64,000 bases of DNA from Isoptericola luteus (GTDB lineage Bacteria; Actinomycetota; Actinomycetes; Actinomycetales; Cellulomonadaceae), in contig NZ_JAIXCQ010000003.1 of the NCBI RefSeq assembly GCF_020297055.1, positions 126,691 through 190,690 of the forward strand, in the 5' to 3' direction. The translations under genes were made by a program, and so were the position numbers. Positions 18,302 through 25,569 of this stretch are shown piece after piece (position 1 is the stretch's first letter; every line of letters starts with the position of its first letter). The notes below the pieces were generated by a model. The model was not told the origin of the DNA. It saw nothing but the letters and a program-made list of their open reading frames with translations, and made no database searches.

Positions 18302-19660
18302 TCAGAGTGCAGCGGCCTTGCGCACCAGCACGCCGCGCTCGCGCTCGTTCTCGCACAGGCTCGCGGCGAGCTCCAGCTCACGGCGGGCCTCGGGCGCACG
18401 CCCCAGCCGCGCCAGCAGCTCTCCGCGCACGGACGGCAGCAGGTAGGACCCGCGCAGCGCGTCGCGCGCGACCAGGTCGTCGACGAGCGGCAGGGCCGCG
18501 GCCGGGCCGTGCGCCATCGAGACGGCCACCGCGCGGTTGAGCTCCACGACCGGCGACGGCGCCACCCGGCCCAGTGCCTCGTACAGCACGACGATGCGGT
18601 CCCAGTCGGTGCCCGGCACCGACGGCGCCACGTCGTGCTGCTCCGCGATGGCGGCCTGCAGACCGTACGGCCCGAGGCCCCTGCCGACGGCCACCGCCCG
18701 CGCCAGGGCGGCCCGCCCCCGCTGGATCGCGGACCGGTCCCACCGCCGACGGTTCTGGTCGGTGAGGAGGATCGGCTCGCCGTCCGGCCCGGTGCGCGCC
18801 GGGAACCGCGCGGCCGTGAGCTCGAGCAACGCCAGGAGCCCTTGCGCCTCGGGCTCGTCAGGGGCGAGCCTCGTGAGCACGCGCGCGAGCCGGATCGCCT
18901 CGGACGCGAGGTCGGTGCGCATCCACTCGGACCCGCCGGACGCCGTCGACCCCTCGGTGAAGATCAGGTACAGCACGTTGAGGACGGAGCCGAGCCGCTC
19001 GGCGCGGTCCTGCGCGGCGGGCACCTCGAACGGCACGCGCGCGGCCGCGAGCGTCTTCTTCGCCCGCGTGATGCGCGCCTGCACGGTGGGCACCGGGACC
19101 AGGAACGCCCGCGCGATCTCCTCGCTGCTCAGGCCACCCACGACCCGCAGCGTCAGCGCCACCCGTGCCTCCTTGGACAGCACCGGGTGGCAGGCGACGA
19201 ACAGGAGCGCGAGTCGGTCGTCGCCGATGCGGTCCGGGTCCCACAGCAGGTCGGGATGGTCGTCGGCGCGTGCCGCCGAGCCCGGCCCTCCGGTGACGAC
19301 GCCGCCCTCCCCGAGATCGCGGGCGAGGGCTGCGTAGCGCTCGTCGCGCCCGGCACGGCGCCGGAACGCGTCGATCGCCCGACGCCGCCCGGTCGCCAGC
19401 AGCCACGCGGTGGGGTCACGCGGGACCCCGTCGCGCGGCCAGGCGACCAGCGCCTCCGCGAGCGCCTCGGACGCGACGTCCTCGGCGAGCGCGAAGTCGT
19501 TCGTGTACCGGGCGAGGGCACCGACGATCCGGCTGGACTCGATGCGCCACACCGCCTCGACGGCGCGACGGGAGGCCGCGTCGTCGACGACGCGACCTCC
19601 CTCGTCCGGGTCAGGCCCGGAGGCCGGCTGCGCAGTGCTCACGACGCTCACGACGCTCAC
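18302..19660 (-). CDS. ECF42-type RNA polymerase sigma factor with C-terminal extension
   Basis: 452-aa sigma factor of the same architecture as the one at 2861: region 2 (~30-100, WLLATGRRRAIDAFRRR), region 4 HTH (~165-215, GGLSSEEIARAFLVPVPTVQARITRAK) and a ~235-residue TPR-like extension (DUF6596; NVLYLIFTEG, SPVVELNRAVAVSMAHGP). GTG at 19660 overlaps the stop of the upstream DGPF gene (GTGA); GTGs at 19651 and 19642 are alternatives in a tandem GTGAGCGTC repeat. It forms a two-gene DGPF-ECF42 operon. Confidence 0.88.
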   Translation of the reverse strand: MSVVSVVSTAQPASGPDPDEGGRVVDDAASRRAVEAVWRIESSRIVGALARYTNDFALAEDVASEALAEALVAWPRDGVPRDPTAWLLATGRRRAIDAFRRRAGRDERYAALARDLGEGGVVTGGPGSAARADDHPDLLWDPDRIGDDRLALLFVACHPVLSKEARVALTLRVVGGLSSEEIARAFLVPVPTVQARITRAKKTLAAARVPFEVPAAQDRAERLGSVLNVLYLIFTEGSTASGGSEWMRTDLASEAIRLARVLTRLAPDEPEAQGLLALLELTAARFPARTGPDGEPILLTDQNRRRWDRSAIQRGRAALARAVAVGRGLGPYGLQAAIAEQHDVAPSVPGTDWDRIVVLYEALGRVAPSPVVELNRAVAVSMAHGPAAALPLVDDLVARDALRGSYLLPSVRGELLARLGRAPEARRELELAASLCENERERGVLVRKAAAL

Positions 19661-20091
19661 TGGGCGCGCTGCGCCTGCTCCTGCTCCTGGCGCCAGCCCT
19701 CCTCCTTGGCGATCCACTCGTCGTCCTGGGGGAAGTCCTCCGGGCCGTTGATCCGGCGCACCTCGAGCTTGGTGCCGGGGCCGCTGAGCGGGGCACGCTT
19801 GGCCCACTCGATCGCCTCCTCCTTGGTGGCGACGTCGACGATCCAGAAGCCGTTGAACAGCTCCTTGGTCTCGCCGTAGGGGCCGTCGGTGACGACGGGC
19901 GTCTCGGAGGAGAAGTCGACCACCGACCCCTCGGAGGCGTCGGAGAGCCCCTCCCCGGCGGCCAGGACGCCGGCGTCCATCATCGACTCGTTGTAGCGGC
20001 CCATGTCCGCGATGACCTGGGCGAAGTCGAGCTGCTCGTAGGCCGCCGCGCCCTCGTCCGTGGCCCGCATGATCAGCATGTACTTGCTCAT
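19657..20091 (-). CDS. YCII-related (DGPF) protein
   Basis: 144-aa DGPF protein: MSKYMLIMRA at the start, VVTDGPYGETKELFNGFWIVDV in the middle and a charged Glu/Gln-rich tail. It precedes an ECF42 sigma gene with a GTGA overlap. It is less similar to the two DGPF proteins at 4132-4889 than they are to each other, so the two modules are not a recent copy. ATG 20091 follows AGGA. Divergent from the hydrolase operon at 20240. Confidence 0.87.
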   Translation of the reverse strand: MSKYMLIMRATDEGAAAYEQLDFAQVIADMGRYNESMMDAGVLAAGEGLSDASEGSVVDFSSETPVVTDGPYGETKELFNGFWIVDVATKEEAIEWAKRAPLSGPGTKLEVRRINGPEDFPQDDEWIAKEEGWRQEQEQAQRAQ

Positions 20092-20203
20092 CGTCCTGCT
20101 CCCTGTCGTGGTCGCGGTCACCCTTCTGGTGACCTTCTCATCCCCAGGTCGAACGGGGAACCGCGGGATCGACACCGGCCCAGAGCTTTTTTCAGATCCG
20201 CTC

Positions 20204-20232
20204 TTGCACTCTTTGGCTAATGGTGTTAGCTT
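20204..20232 (+). promoter_or_regulatory. promoter with palindromic operator candidate for the hydrolase-TetR operon
   Basis: AT-rich stretch just before the hydrolase ATG. TTGCAC at 20204-20209 and TAGCTT at 20227-20232 (17-bp spacing) resemble -35/-10 boxes. A perfect inverted repeat GCTAA-TGGTG-TTAGC at 20216-20230 overlaps the spacer and -10. As the operon encodes a TetR regulator, it is the obvious candidate operator for autorepression. Confidence 0.5.
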
Positions 20233-20239
20233 CACGGCT

Positions 20240-21091
20240 ATGGATACGACCCGGTACCTCACCCGCCCCGAAGGACGCCTCGCCTACACCGATGCCGGTA
20301 CAGGACCGCTCGTGGTCGCCGTCCCCGGGATGGGCGACCTGCGTTCCACCTACGACGACCTGGTCCCCGCGCTCGTCGCCGCGGGCCACCGCGTGGTCGT
20401 CACCGACCTGCGCGGCCACGGCGACTCCGACACCACCTTCACGACGCACGGGGACGTCGCGACGGGCACCGACCTCCTCGCCCTCGTCGAGCACCTCGAC
20501 GCCGGGCCCGCGGTGCTGGTCGGCAGCTCCATGGGCGGTTCGGCCGCCGTGTGGGCCGCCGCCGAGCGTCCCGACCTGGTGCGCGGGCTGGCCCTCGTCG
20601 CCCCGCACCTGCGCGAGCCGTCCTCGCCGGCGATGATGCGCGTCCACCGCCTGCTGTACCGGGCGGCGTTCGCCCGCCCGTGGGGTGCCGCCGCCTGGTC
20701 CCGGCTCTACACCTCGATGTTCTCCAAGGGGCGCAAGGGGCCCCGGCACACAGAGCACGTGGCCGCGATCCGGCACAGCATGGCCGACCCGGCGCGCCTG
20801 CGCTCCTTCCGCGACCTCGCCCTCGCGCTCGACCACTCCCCCGTCGAGCCGCAGGTGGCCCGGGTCCAGGCCCCCGCGCTCGTCGTCGTCGGCGAGCTGG
20901 ACCCCGACTACTCCGACGCCGCCGTCGCCCTCGCCGAGATGCGCGACGCGCTGGGGGCGCAGGGCGTGCTGGTGCCGGGCGTCGGGCACTACCCCCAGCA
21001 CCAGGCGCCCGACGTCGTGACCCCCGCGGTCCTCGACTTCCTCGCCGGTCTTCCCGTCGCCGTGGCCGACGAGCGGAGCACCCGTGCCTAG
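20240..21091 (+). CDS. alpha/beta hydrolase
   Basis: 283-aa alpha/beta-hydrolase fold protein. Features in order: oxyanion-hole region VVAVPGMGDLRSTYDDL, VTDLRGHGDSD, nucleophile elbow GSSMGG (Ser about residue 98), acid in VVGELDPDY and catalytic His in VPGVGHYPQHQAP near the C-terminus. The substrate is unknown; the cap (~130-190) is rich in Arg/Trp. It overlaps the downstream TetR gene by 8 bp. ATG 20240 fits the promoter candidate just upstream. Confidence 0.88.
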   Translation: MDTTRYLTRPEGRLAYTDAGTGPLVVAVPGMGDLRSTYDDLVPALVAAGHRVVVTDLRGHGDSDTTFTTHGDVATGTDLLALVEHLDAGPAVLVGSSMGGSAAVWAAAERPDLVRGLALVAPHLREPSSPAMMRVHRLLYRAAFARPWGAAAWSRLYTSMFSKGRKGPRHTEHVAAIRHSMADPARLRSFRDLALALDHSPVEPQVARVQAPALVVVGELDPDYSDAAVALAEMRDALGAQGVLVPGVGHYPQHQAPDVVTPAVLDFLAGLPVAVADERSTRA

Positions 21092-21677
21092 GGCCGGACT
21101 GTCCCAGGACGCCGTGGTACGCATCGCCGCCGACCTGGTGGACGCCGGCGGCCCCACCGGGCTCGCCGACCTCACCCTCGCGAAGGTCGCCGCGACCGCA
21201 GGCGTCGCGACGCCCAGCCTCTACAAGCACGTCGGCTCCCTGGCCGCGCTGCGGCGGCACGTGGCGCTCGTGGCCCTCGCGGACCTCACCACCCGCAGCG
21301 CCGCCGTGACGGTCGGGCGCTCCGGCCCGGACGCACTGCGGGCCCTCGCCCGCGAGTGGCGCGCGTTCGCGCGCCAGCGCCCGGGCCTGTACGCCGCCGT
21401 CCAGCTCGCGCCGGACCCGGACGCCCCCGAGGAGGCCGAGCACCGCGCGGCCGCGGCCCGCGTCGTCGCCCTCGTCGCCGCCGTGCTGCACGGTTTCGAC
21501 CTGGCCGACGACCGCATGATCGACGCGATCCGTGCCGTCCGGGCGGGCATCCACGGCTTCGTCGTCCTCGAGCTCGCGGGCGGGTTCCGCCTGCCCGAGG
21601 ACCTCGACCGCAGCTTCGACACGCTGATCGACATGCTGGTGGCCGGCGTCCTGAAGCTGGGGGGCGACGACGCATGA
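21084..21677 (+). CDS. TetR-family transcriptional regulator
   Basis: 197 aa. The N-terminal HTH (residues ~7-55: LTLAKVAATAGVATPSLYKHVGS) is followed by a helical ligand-binding domain with the WHG-type LAREWRAFARQRPGLYAAVQ and GIHGFVVLELAGGF. It starts at GTG 21084 inside the hydrolase gene and overlaps the next gene by ATGA, so the three are one operon. It probably represses this operon through the palindrome at 20216-20230. Ligand unknown. Confidence 0.9.
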   Translation: MPRAGLSQDAVVRIAADLVDAGGPTGLADLTLAKVAATAGVATPSLYKHVGSLAALRRHVALVALADLTTRSAAVTVGRSGPDALRALAREWRAFARQRPGLYAAVQLAPDPDAPEEAEHRAAAARVVALVAAVLHGFDLADDRMIDAIRAVRAGIHGFVVLELAGGFRLPEDLDRSFDTLIDMLVAGVLKLGGDDA

Positions 21678-22345
21678 GCGCCACCCGCTCGGCCCGCTGG
21701 ACGGCCTCGGGAGCCGTCACCGCCGCCGTCCTGCTGCTCCTGTTCCCCGCCCTGCGTCCGTGGCCCGACGAGACGGTCGCGAGCCTCGCGCTCGCCGACG
21801 GTTTCGCGTCCGGCCGCTGGGTCGCCGCGCACCTGTGCGGGATCGCCGGGCTCACGCTGCTCGCACCGACCTTCCTCGGGCTGCGGCAGGTGCTCGCCGC
21901 CCGGTCCACGACGACGGCGCACCGGCCCCCCGGCGTCCGGGCGGCGTCGGCGGCGACCTGGACCGCCTGGGCGGGCGCCGCGCTGTGCGCGCTGTACTTC
22001 GGCGCGGAGACCTTCGGCATCCGCACCGTCGCGCAGGCCGCGCTCCGCGCCGGCGACCCCGCGATGCTGGCCGACGTCGACGTGCTGCGCAACCAGCCGG
22101 TGGCGCTGGCCACGTTCGGTGCCGGGCTCGCGCTCCTCGCGGCGTCGGGCGTCCTCGTCGCCGTCGCCGGGTGGCACGGGCGTGGGCTCCTGCGCTGGGC
22201 CGGGCTCGTCGTCGCCGCGGGGCTCGTGCTGTACCTGCCGCAGTTCTTCGGCCCGCCCGCGGTGCGGGTCGGGCACGGGGTCCTGCTTGCCCTCGGCCTG
22301 CTGGGGCTCGCGCGGGCGGTCGTCCGCGGGCGGCCGCCCAGGTGA
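21674..22345 (+). CDS. predicted membrane protein of unknown function
   Basis: 223-aa protein with about six hydrophobic segments (residues ~10-28, 50-70, 92-112, 138-160, 165-185, 195-215). WAGAALCALYFGAETFGIRTVA and VLYLPQFFGPPAVRVGHG are short conserved-looking stretches; it vaguely resembles DUF4386-like proteins. It is the third gene of the hydrolase-TetR operon (ATGA overlap with tetR). No enzymatic motif is visible. Function unknown; perhaps an envelope sensor or transporter under TetR control. Confidence 0.7.
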   Translation: MSATRSARWTASGAVTAAVLLLLFPALRPWPDETVASLALADGFASGRWVAAHLCGIAGLTLLAPTFLGLRQVLAARSTTTAHRPPGVRAASAATWTAWAGAALCALYFGAETFGIRTVAQAALRAGDPAMLADVDVLRNQPVALATFGAGLALLAASGVLVAVAGWHGRGLLRWAGLVVAAGLVLYLPQFFGPPAVRVGHGVLLALGLLGLARAVVRGRPPR

Positions 22346-22389
22346 CGGAGCCCGCCCGGCCAGGAGACGGGCCCGTGCGGGCACGACGA

Positions 22390-22419
22390 CGGCCGGCCAC
22401 CCCGAGGGGTGACCGGCCG
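22390..22419. terminator. hairpin between convergent operon end and BI-1 gene
   Basis: CGGCCGGCCACC (22390-22401) pairs with GGTGACCGGCCG (22408-22419) at 11 of 12 positions with a 6-nt loop. Bidirectional terminator candidate. Confidence 0.65.
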
Positions 22420-22466
22420 CGTGATCCGGGGTGAGGCCCGGACGTCGCACCGACCCGCGGTGCGGG

Positions 22467-23312
22467 TCAGTCGCTGTTGAAGATCGCCAGGAGGCGCAGG
22501 AACTCCAGGTACAGCCACACGAGGGTGACGACGAGGCCGAAGGCCGCCGTCCAGGCGAACTTCGCCGGCACGCCCTGCTCGACGCCACGCTTGATCGCGT
22601 CGAAGTCGACGATCAGCGACGCGGCGGCCAGGCCGACCGCGAACAGGCCGACGGCGATGCCGAGCACGCCGCCCCGCATGCCCCAGCCGTCAAGCACGCC
22701 CGTCCACGTGAGGACCACGTTGACCAGCGAGAAGACGAGGTAGCCCACCATCGCGATGAGCAGCCAGCGCGTGAACTTCGGGGTGACGCGCACCTTGCCG
22801 GACTTGAACAGGAAGAGCGCGGCGACGAAGGTCGCCATCGTCGCGACGATGGCCTGGAGCACGATCGACGTCAGCGGCGTGCCCGAGCTGCCGACGGCCA
22901 TCTGGGCGAACGCGATGCTGATGCCACCCAGGAACACGCCCTGCGCCACCGTGTAGGCGACGATGAGCGCCGGGCTGGGATTGCGCTTGAACGCGTTGAC
23001 GAGACCGAGCACCAGGCCGGCGATCATGCCGATCGGCCACAGCTGCGGCGCGAAGTTCCACGTCGCCGCCGCGACGACGACGAGCAGCGCGAGCAGCCCG
23101 CCCGTCTTGATGATGACGTCGTCATAGGTGAGGCGCTTGGTGTCGGCGGTGGTGGCCGCCGGCGCGCTGTACATGTTCTCGAGCGACGCGGCGTCCGCGG
23201 CCTGCGTACCGGTGGTTCCGGCCATGTGCCCGTACTGCGGGGCCGTGGCCGTGCCACGGCCCCGGCGGGGCTCGCCGAAGACGTCGCTGTTCCTGAGGAC
23301 GGGGTTGGTCAT
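22467..23312 (-). CDS. Bax inhibitor-1/YccA family membrane protein
   Basis: 281-aa protein: a ~70-residue Gly/Ala/Thr-rich cytosolic N-terminus, then seven hydrophobic helices. The late segment ASLIVDFDAIKRGVEQGVP followed by LVVTLVWLYLEFLRLLAIF is the family hallmark, with the paired Asp thought to be part of the pH/Ca2+ site in BI-1 homologues. The bacterial role is not well defined (ion leak, membrane stress). ATG 23312 has a very strong RBS (AGGAGG). Monocistronic. Confidence 0.9.
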   Translation of the reverse strand: MTNPVLRNSDVFGEPRRGRGTATAPQYGHMAGTTGTQAADAASLENMYSAPAATTADTKRLTYDDVIIKTGGLLALLVVVAAATWNFAPQLWPIGMIAGLVLGLVNAFKRNPSPALIVAYTVAQGVFLGGISIAFAQMAVGSSGTPLTSIVLQAIVATMATFVAALFLFKSGKVRVTPKFTRWLLIAMVGYLVFSLVNVVLTWTGVLDGWGMRGGVLGIAVGLFAVGLAAASLIVDFDAIKRGVEQGVPAKFAWTAAFGLVVTLVWLYLEFLRLLAIFNSD

Positions 23313-23570
23313 GAACTCCTCCTGGTCGCGGCTGCCGGGTGCTCGGCGACGGGTTGTCGCACGCGCAGGGCCGGGTCGCTGGCCGTTGCGATCCATCGTA
23401 ATGAACGCGCCAGGCTCCCGGGACGTTCCCGCGCCCGCGAATCTCTCCCGGCCGCGGCCGGATCACCCGGTCAAACCCGGTGACTGCCCCCGGACCTGCC
23501 GCTAGGCTCGCTACGACCCGTGAGACGCCGACCCGGCCGCCCGACGCGGCGGCCACCCGTGAGGGGCGCC

Positions 23571-24563
23571 ATGATCGAAGCACGTGGCCTGACCAAGCGC
23601 TACAAGGACAAGCTCGCCGTCGACGACGTGTCGTTCGTGGTGCGCCCGGGCGTCGTGACGGGCTTCCTGGGCCCGAACGGGGCCGGCAAGTCCACGACGA
23701 TGCGCATGATCGTGGGCCTGGACCGCCCGACGGCGGGCACCGTCACCGTCAACGGGCAGTCGTACGCCAGGCACCGCGCCCCGCTCGCGGAGGTGGGGGC
23801 GCTGCTGGAGGCCAAGGCCGTCCACCCCGGGCGCAGCGCACGCCAGCACCTGCAGGCCCTCGCCGCCACGCACGGCATCGCGACCAGCCGGGTGGACGAG
23901 GTGATCGACCTCACCGGGCTGACGGCCGTCGCCGGCAAGCGGGTGGGCGGGTTCTCTCTCGGGATGGGCCAGCGGCTCGGGATCGCCGTCGCCCTGCTCG
24001 GCGACCCGCGCACCCTCATCCTCGACGAGCCGGTCAACGGCCTGGACCCCGAGGGCGTGCTGTGGGTGCGCAACCTGGCGAAGCACCTCGCCGGTCAGGG
24101 GCGCACCGTGTTCCTGTCGAGCCACCTCATGAGCGAGGTCGCCCTCACCGCGGACCACGTCATCGTCATCGGCAAGGGCCGGATCCTCGCGGACATGCCC
24201 GTCACGGAGCTGGTCGACGGCGCCTCGCGCCGCACCGTGCGCGTCCGCTCGCCGCAGCAGGGCGACCTCGCGGACGCCCTGCGCCGTGAGGGCGGCGAGG
24301 TCACCGCCGCCGACGACGGCGCGCTCGAGGTCACCGGCCTCGACGCCGCGCAGGTGGGCGAGACCGCGGCCGCGGGCGGCGTCGTCCTGCACGAGCTCAC
24401 GCCCCTGGCTTCGACCCTCGAGGAGGCCTACATGGCCCTGACCGCCGACTCCGTCGAGTACCATGCGGGCGACCTCGCCGACGTCGTCGGCAGCGCCGGC
24501 GGCCCCGCAGGGCGGTCCGCCGGGCCGGACGCCGGCACCCAGGCCGAGGCGGGCACCCGATGA
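23571..24563 (+). CDS. ABC transporter ATP-binding protein (exporter type)
   Basis: 330 aa. Walker A GPNGAGKST at residues 34-42, signature FSLGMGQR, Walker B LILDEPVNGLDPEG and H-loop LSSHLMSEV identify an ABC ATPase of the drug/antibiotic exporter (DrrA-like) family. The C-terminal ~50 residues are Gly/Ala-rich and poorly conserved. ATG 23571 is preceded by GAGGGG. It overlaps the permease gene by ATGA; together they make a two-gene exporter of unknown substrate. Confidence 0.92.
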   Translation: MIEARGLTKRYKDKLAVDDVSFVVRPGVVTGFLGPNGAGKSTTMRMIVGLDRPTAGTVTVNGQSYARHRAPLAEVGALLEAKAVHPGRSARQHLQALAATHGIATSRVDEVIDLTGLTAVAGKRVGGFSLGMGQRLGIAVALLGDPRTLILDEPVNGLDPEGVLWVRNLAKHLAGQGRTVFLSSHLMSEVALTADHVIVIGKGRILADMPVTELVDGASRRTVRVRSPQQGDLADALRREGGEVTAADDGALEVTGLDAAQVGETAAAGGVVLHELTPLASTLEEAYMALTADSVEYHAGDLADVVGSAGGPAGRSAGPDAGTQAEAGTR

Positions 24564-25438
24564 GCGCCGCCGCACCGGCGACCCGGCACGACGGTCCGCC
24601 GTCGACGCCGACCGTCCGTCCCGTGACCTTCCCCCGGGTGCTGCGTTCCGAGTGGATCAAGTTCCGCACGCTGCGCTCCACCGTGTGGACGACGGTGATC
24701 ACGGCCGTCGTCATGGTCGGCTTCGCCCTCATGATGGCGTCGCTCCTGCGGCTCGCCACCGACACCCCCGAGATGGCCGAGGGGATGGCGCAGGACCCGG
24801 GCATGCAGGCGGCCGGCATGACGGGCACCTTCGCGATCACGCTCGGCTACTCGTTCGCCCAGCTCGCCGTCGCGGTGCTCGCCGCGCTCGTCGTGACGAA
24901 CGAGTACTCGACGGGGATGGTCCGCTCCACGTTCGCCGCCGAGCCGCGCCGGCTGCCCACGCTGGGGGCGAAGCTCGTCGTCATCGTCGTGACGGTCGTC
25001 GTCGTGATCACGGTGGCGCTGGCCGTCGCGTACCTCGTGACCCTGCCGATCCTCGACGCGGCGGGCATGAGCGTCGACCTGTCGGACGCCGAGCAGGTCC
25101 GTGCGCTGCTGGGCTGCGTCCTCTACCTGGCGACGGTCGCCGCGTTCTCGCTCGCCGTCGGGACGCTGATGCGCCACTCGGCCGGGGCGATCTTCACGCT
25201 GGTGGCGATCTTCTTCGTGCTCCCGATCATCTTCTCGATCGTCACCGCGGCGTCGGACGCCGTCTGGGCGGAGTGGGTGAACAAGCTGCTGCCGAGCGTC
25301 GCCGGCGAGCGGATCATCTCCACCGGGCCGACGCCCGACACCCTGCTCGAGCCCTGGACGGGCTACGCCGTGCTGGCCGGGTACACCGTGGCGCTGCTCG
25401 TCGCCGCGGCAGTGACCCTCCGGCGCCGCGACGCCTGA
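24560..25438 (+). CDS. ABC transporter permease
   Basis: 292-aa permease with six hydrophobic helices. It begins with FPRVLRSEWIKFRTLRSTVW, the usual cytosolic elbow of the ABC-2 type, and carries SFAQLAVAVLAALVVTNEYSTGMVRSTF with the typical Y-S-T-G-x-(I/V)R motif of ABC-2 exporters. It is translationally coupled to the ATPase gene. The substrate is not deducible; related pairs export lantibiotics, drugs or lipids. Confidence 0.9.
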   Translation: MSAAAPATRHDGPPSTPTVRPVTFPRVLRSEWIKFRTLRSTVWTTVITAVVMVGFALMMASLLRLATDTPEMAEGMAQDPGMQAAGMTGTFAITLGYSFAQLAVAVLAALVVTNEYSTGMVRSTFAAEPRRLPTLGAKLVVIVVTVVVVITVALAVAYLVTLPILDAAGMSVDLSDAEQVRALLGCVLYLATVAAFSLAVGTLMRHSAGAIFTLVAIFFVLPIIFSIVTAASDAVWAEWVNKLLPSVAGERIISTGPTPDTLLEPWTGYAVLAGYTVALLVAAAVTLRRRDA

Positions 25439-25505
25439 GCCGAAGGCCGGGTGGCCGGGCGCGTCCGCGCCCTCGGTCGCCGCGCCTGATCCCCCCGAGA
25501 GAACC

Positions 25506-25569
25506 CGTTGTGAGCGGGCTATTGGCCCTGTTCCCGTAGGGGAACAGGGCCAATAGCCCGCTCACAACG
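25506..25569. terminator. perfect 30-bp-stem hairpin between convergent ABC and RND genes
   Basis: Arms 25506-25535 and 25540-25569 are perfect reverse complements with the 4-nt loop GTAG. The right arm abuts the RND stop codon at 25570. Bidirectional terminator. The right arm's CCCGCTCACAACG plus TCAGGCG (25557-25576) recurs exactly at 36563-36582. Confidence 0.85.
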
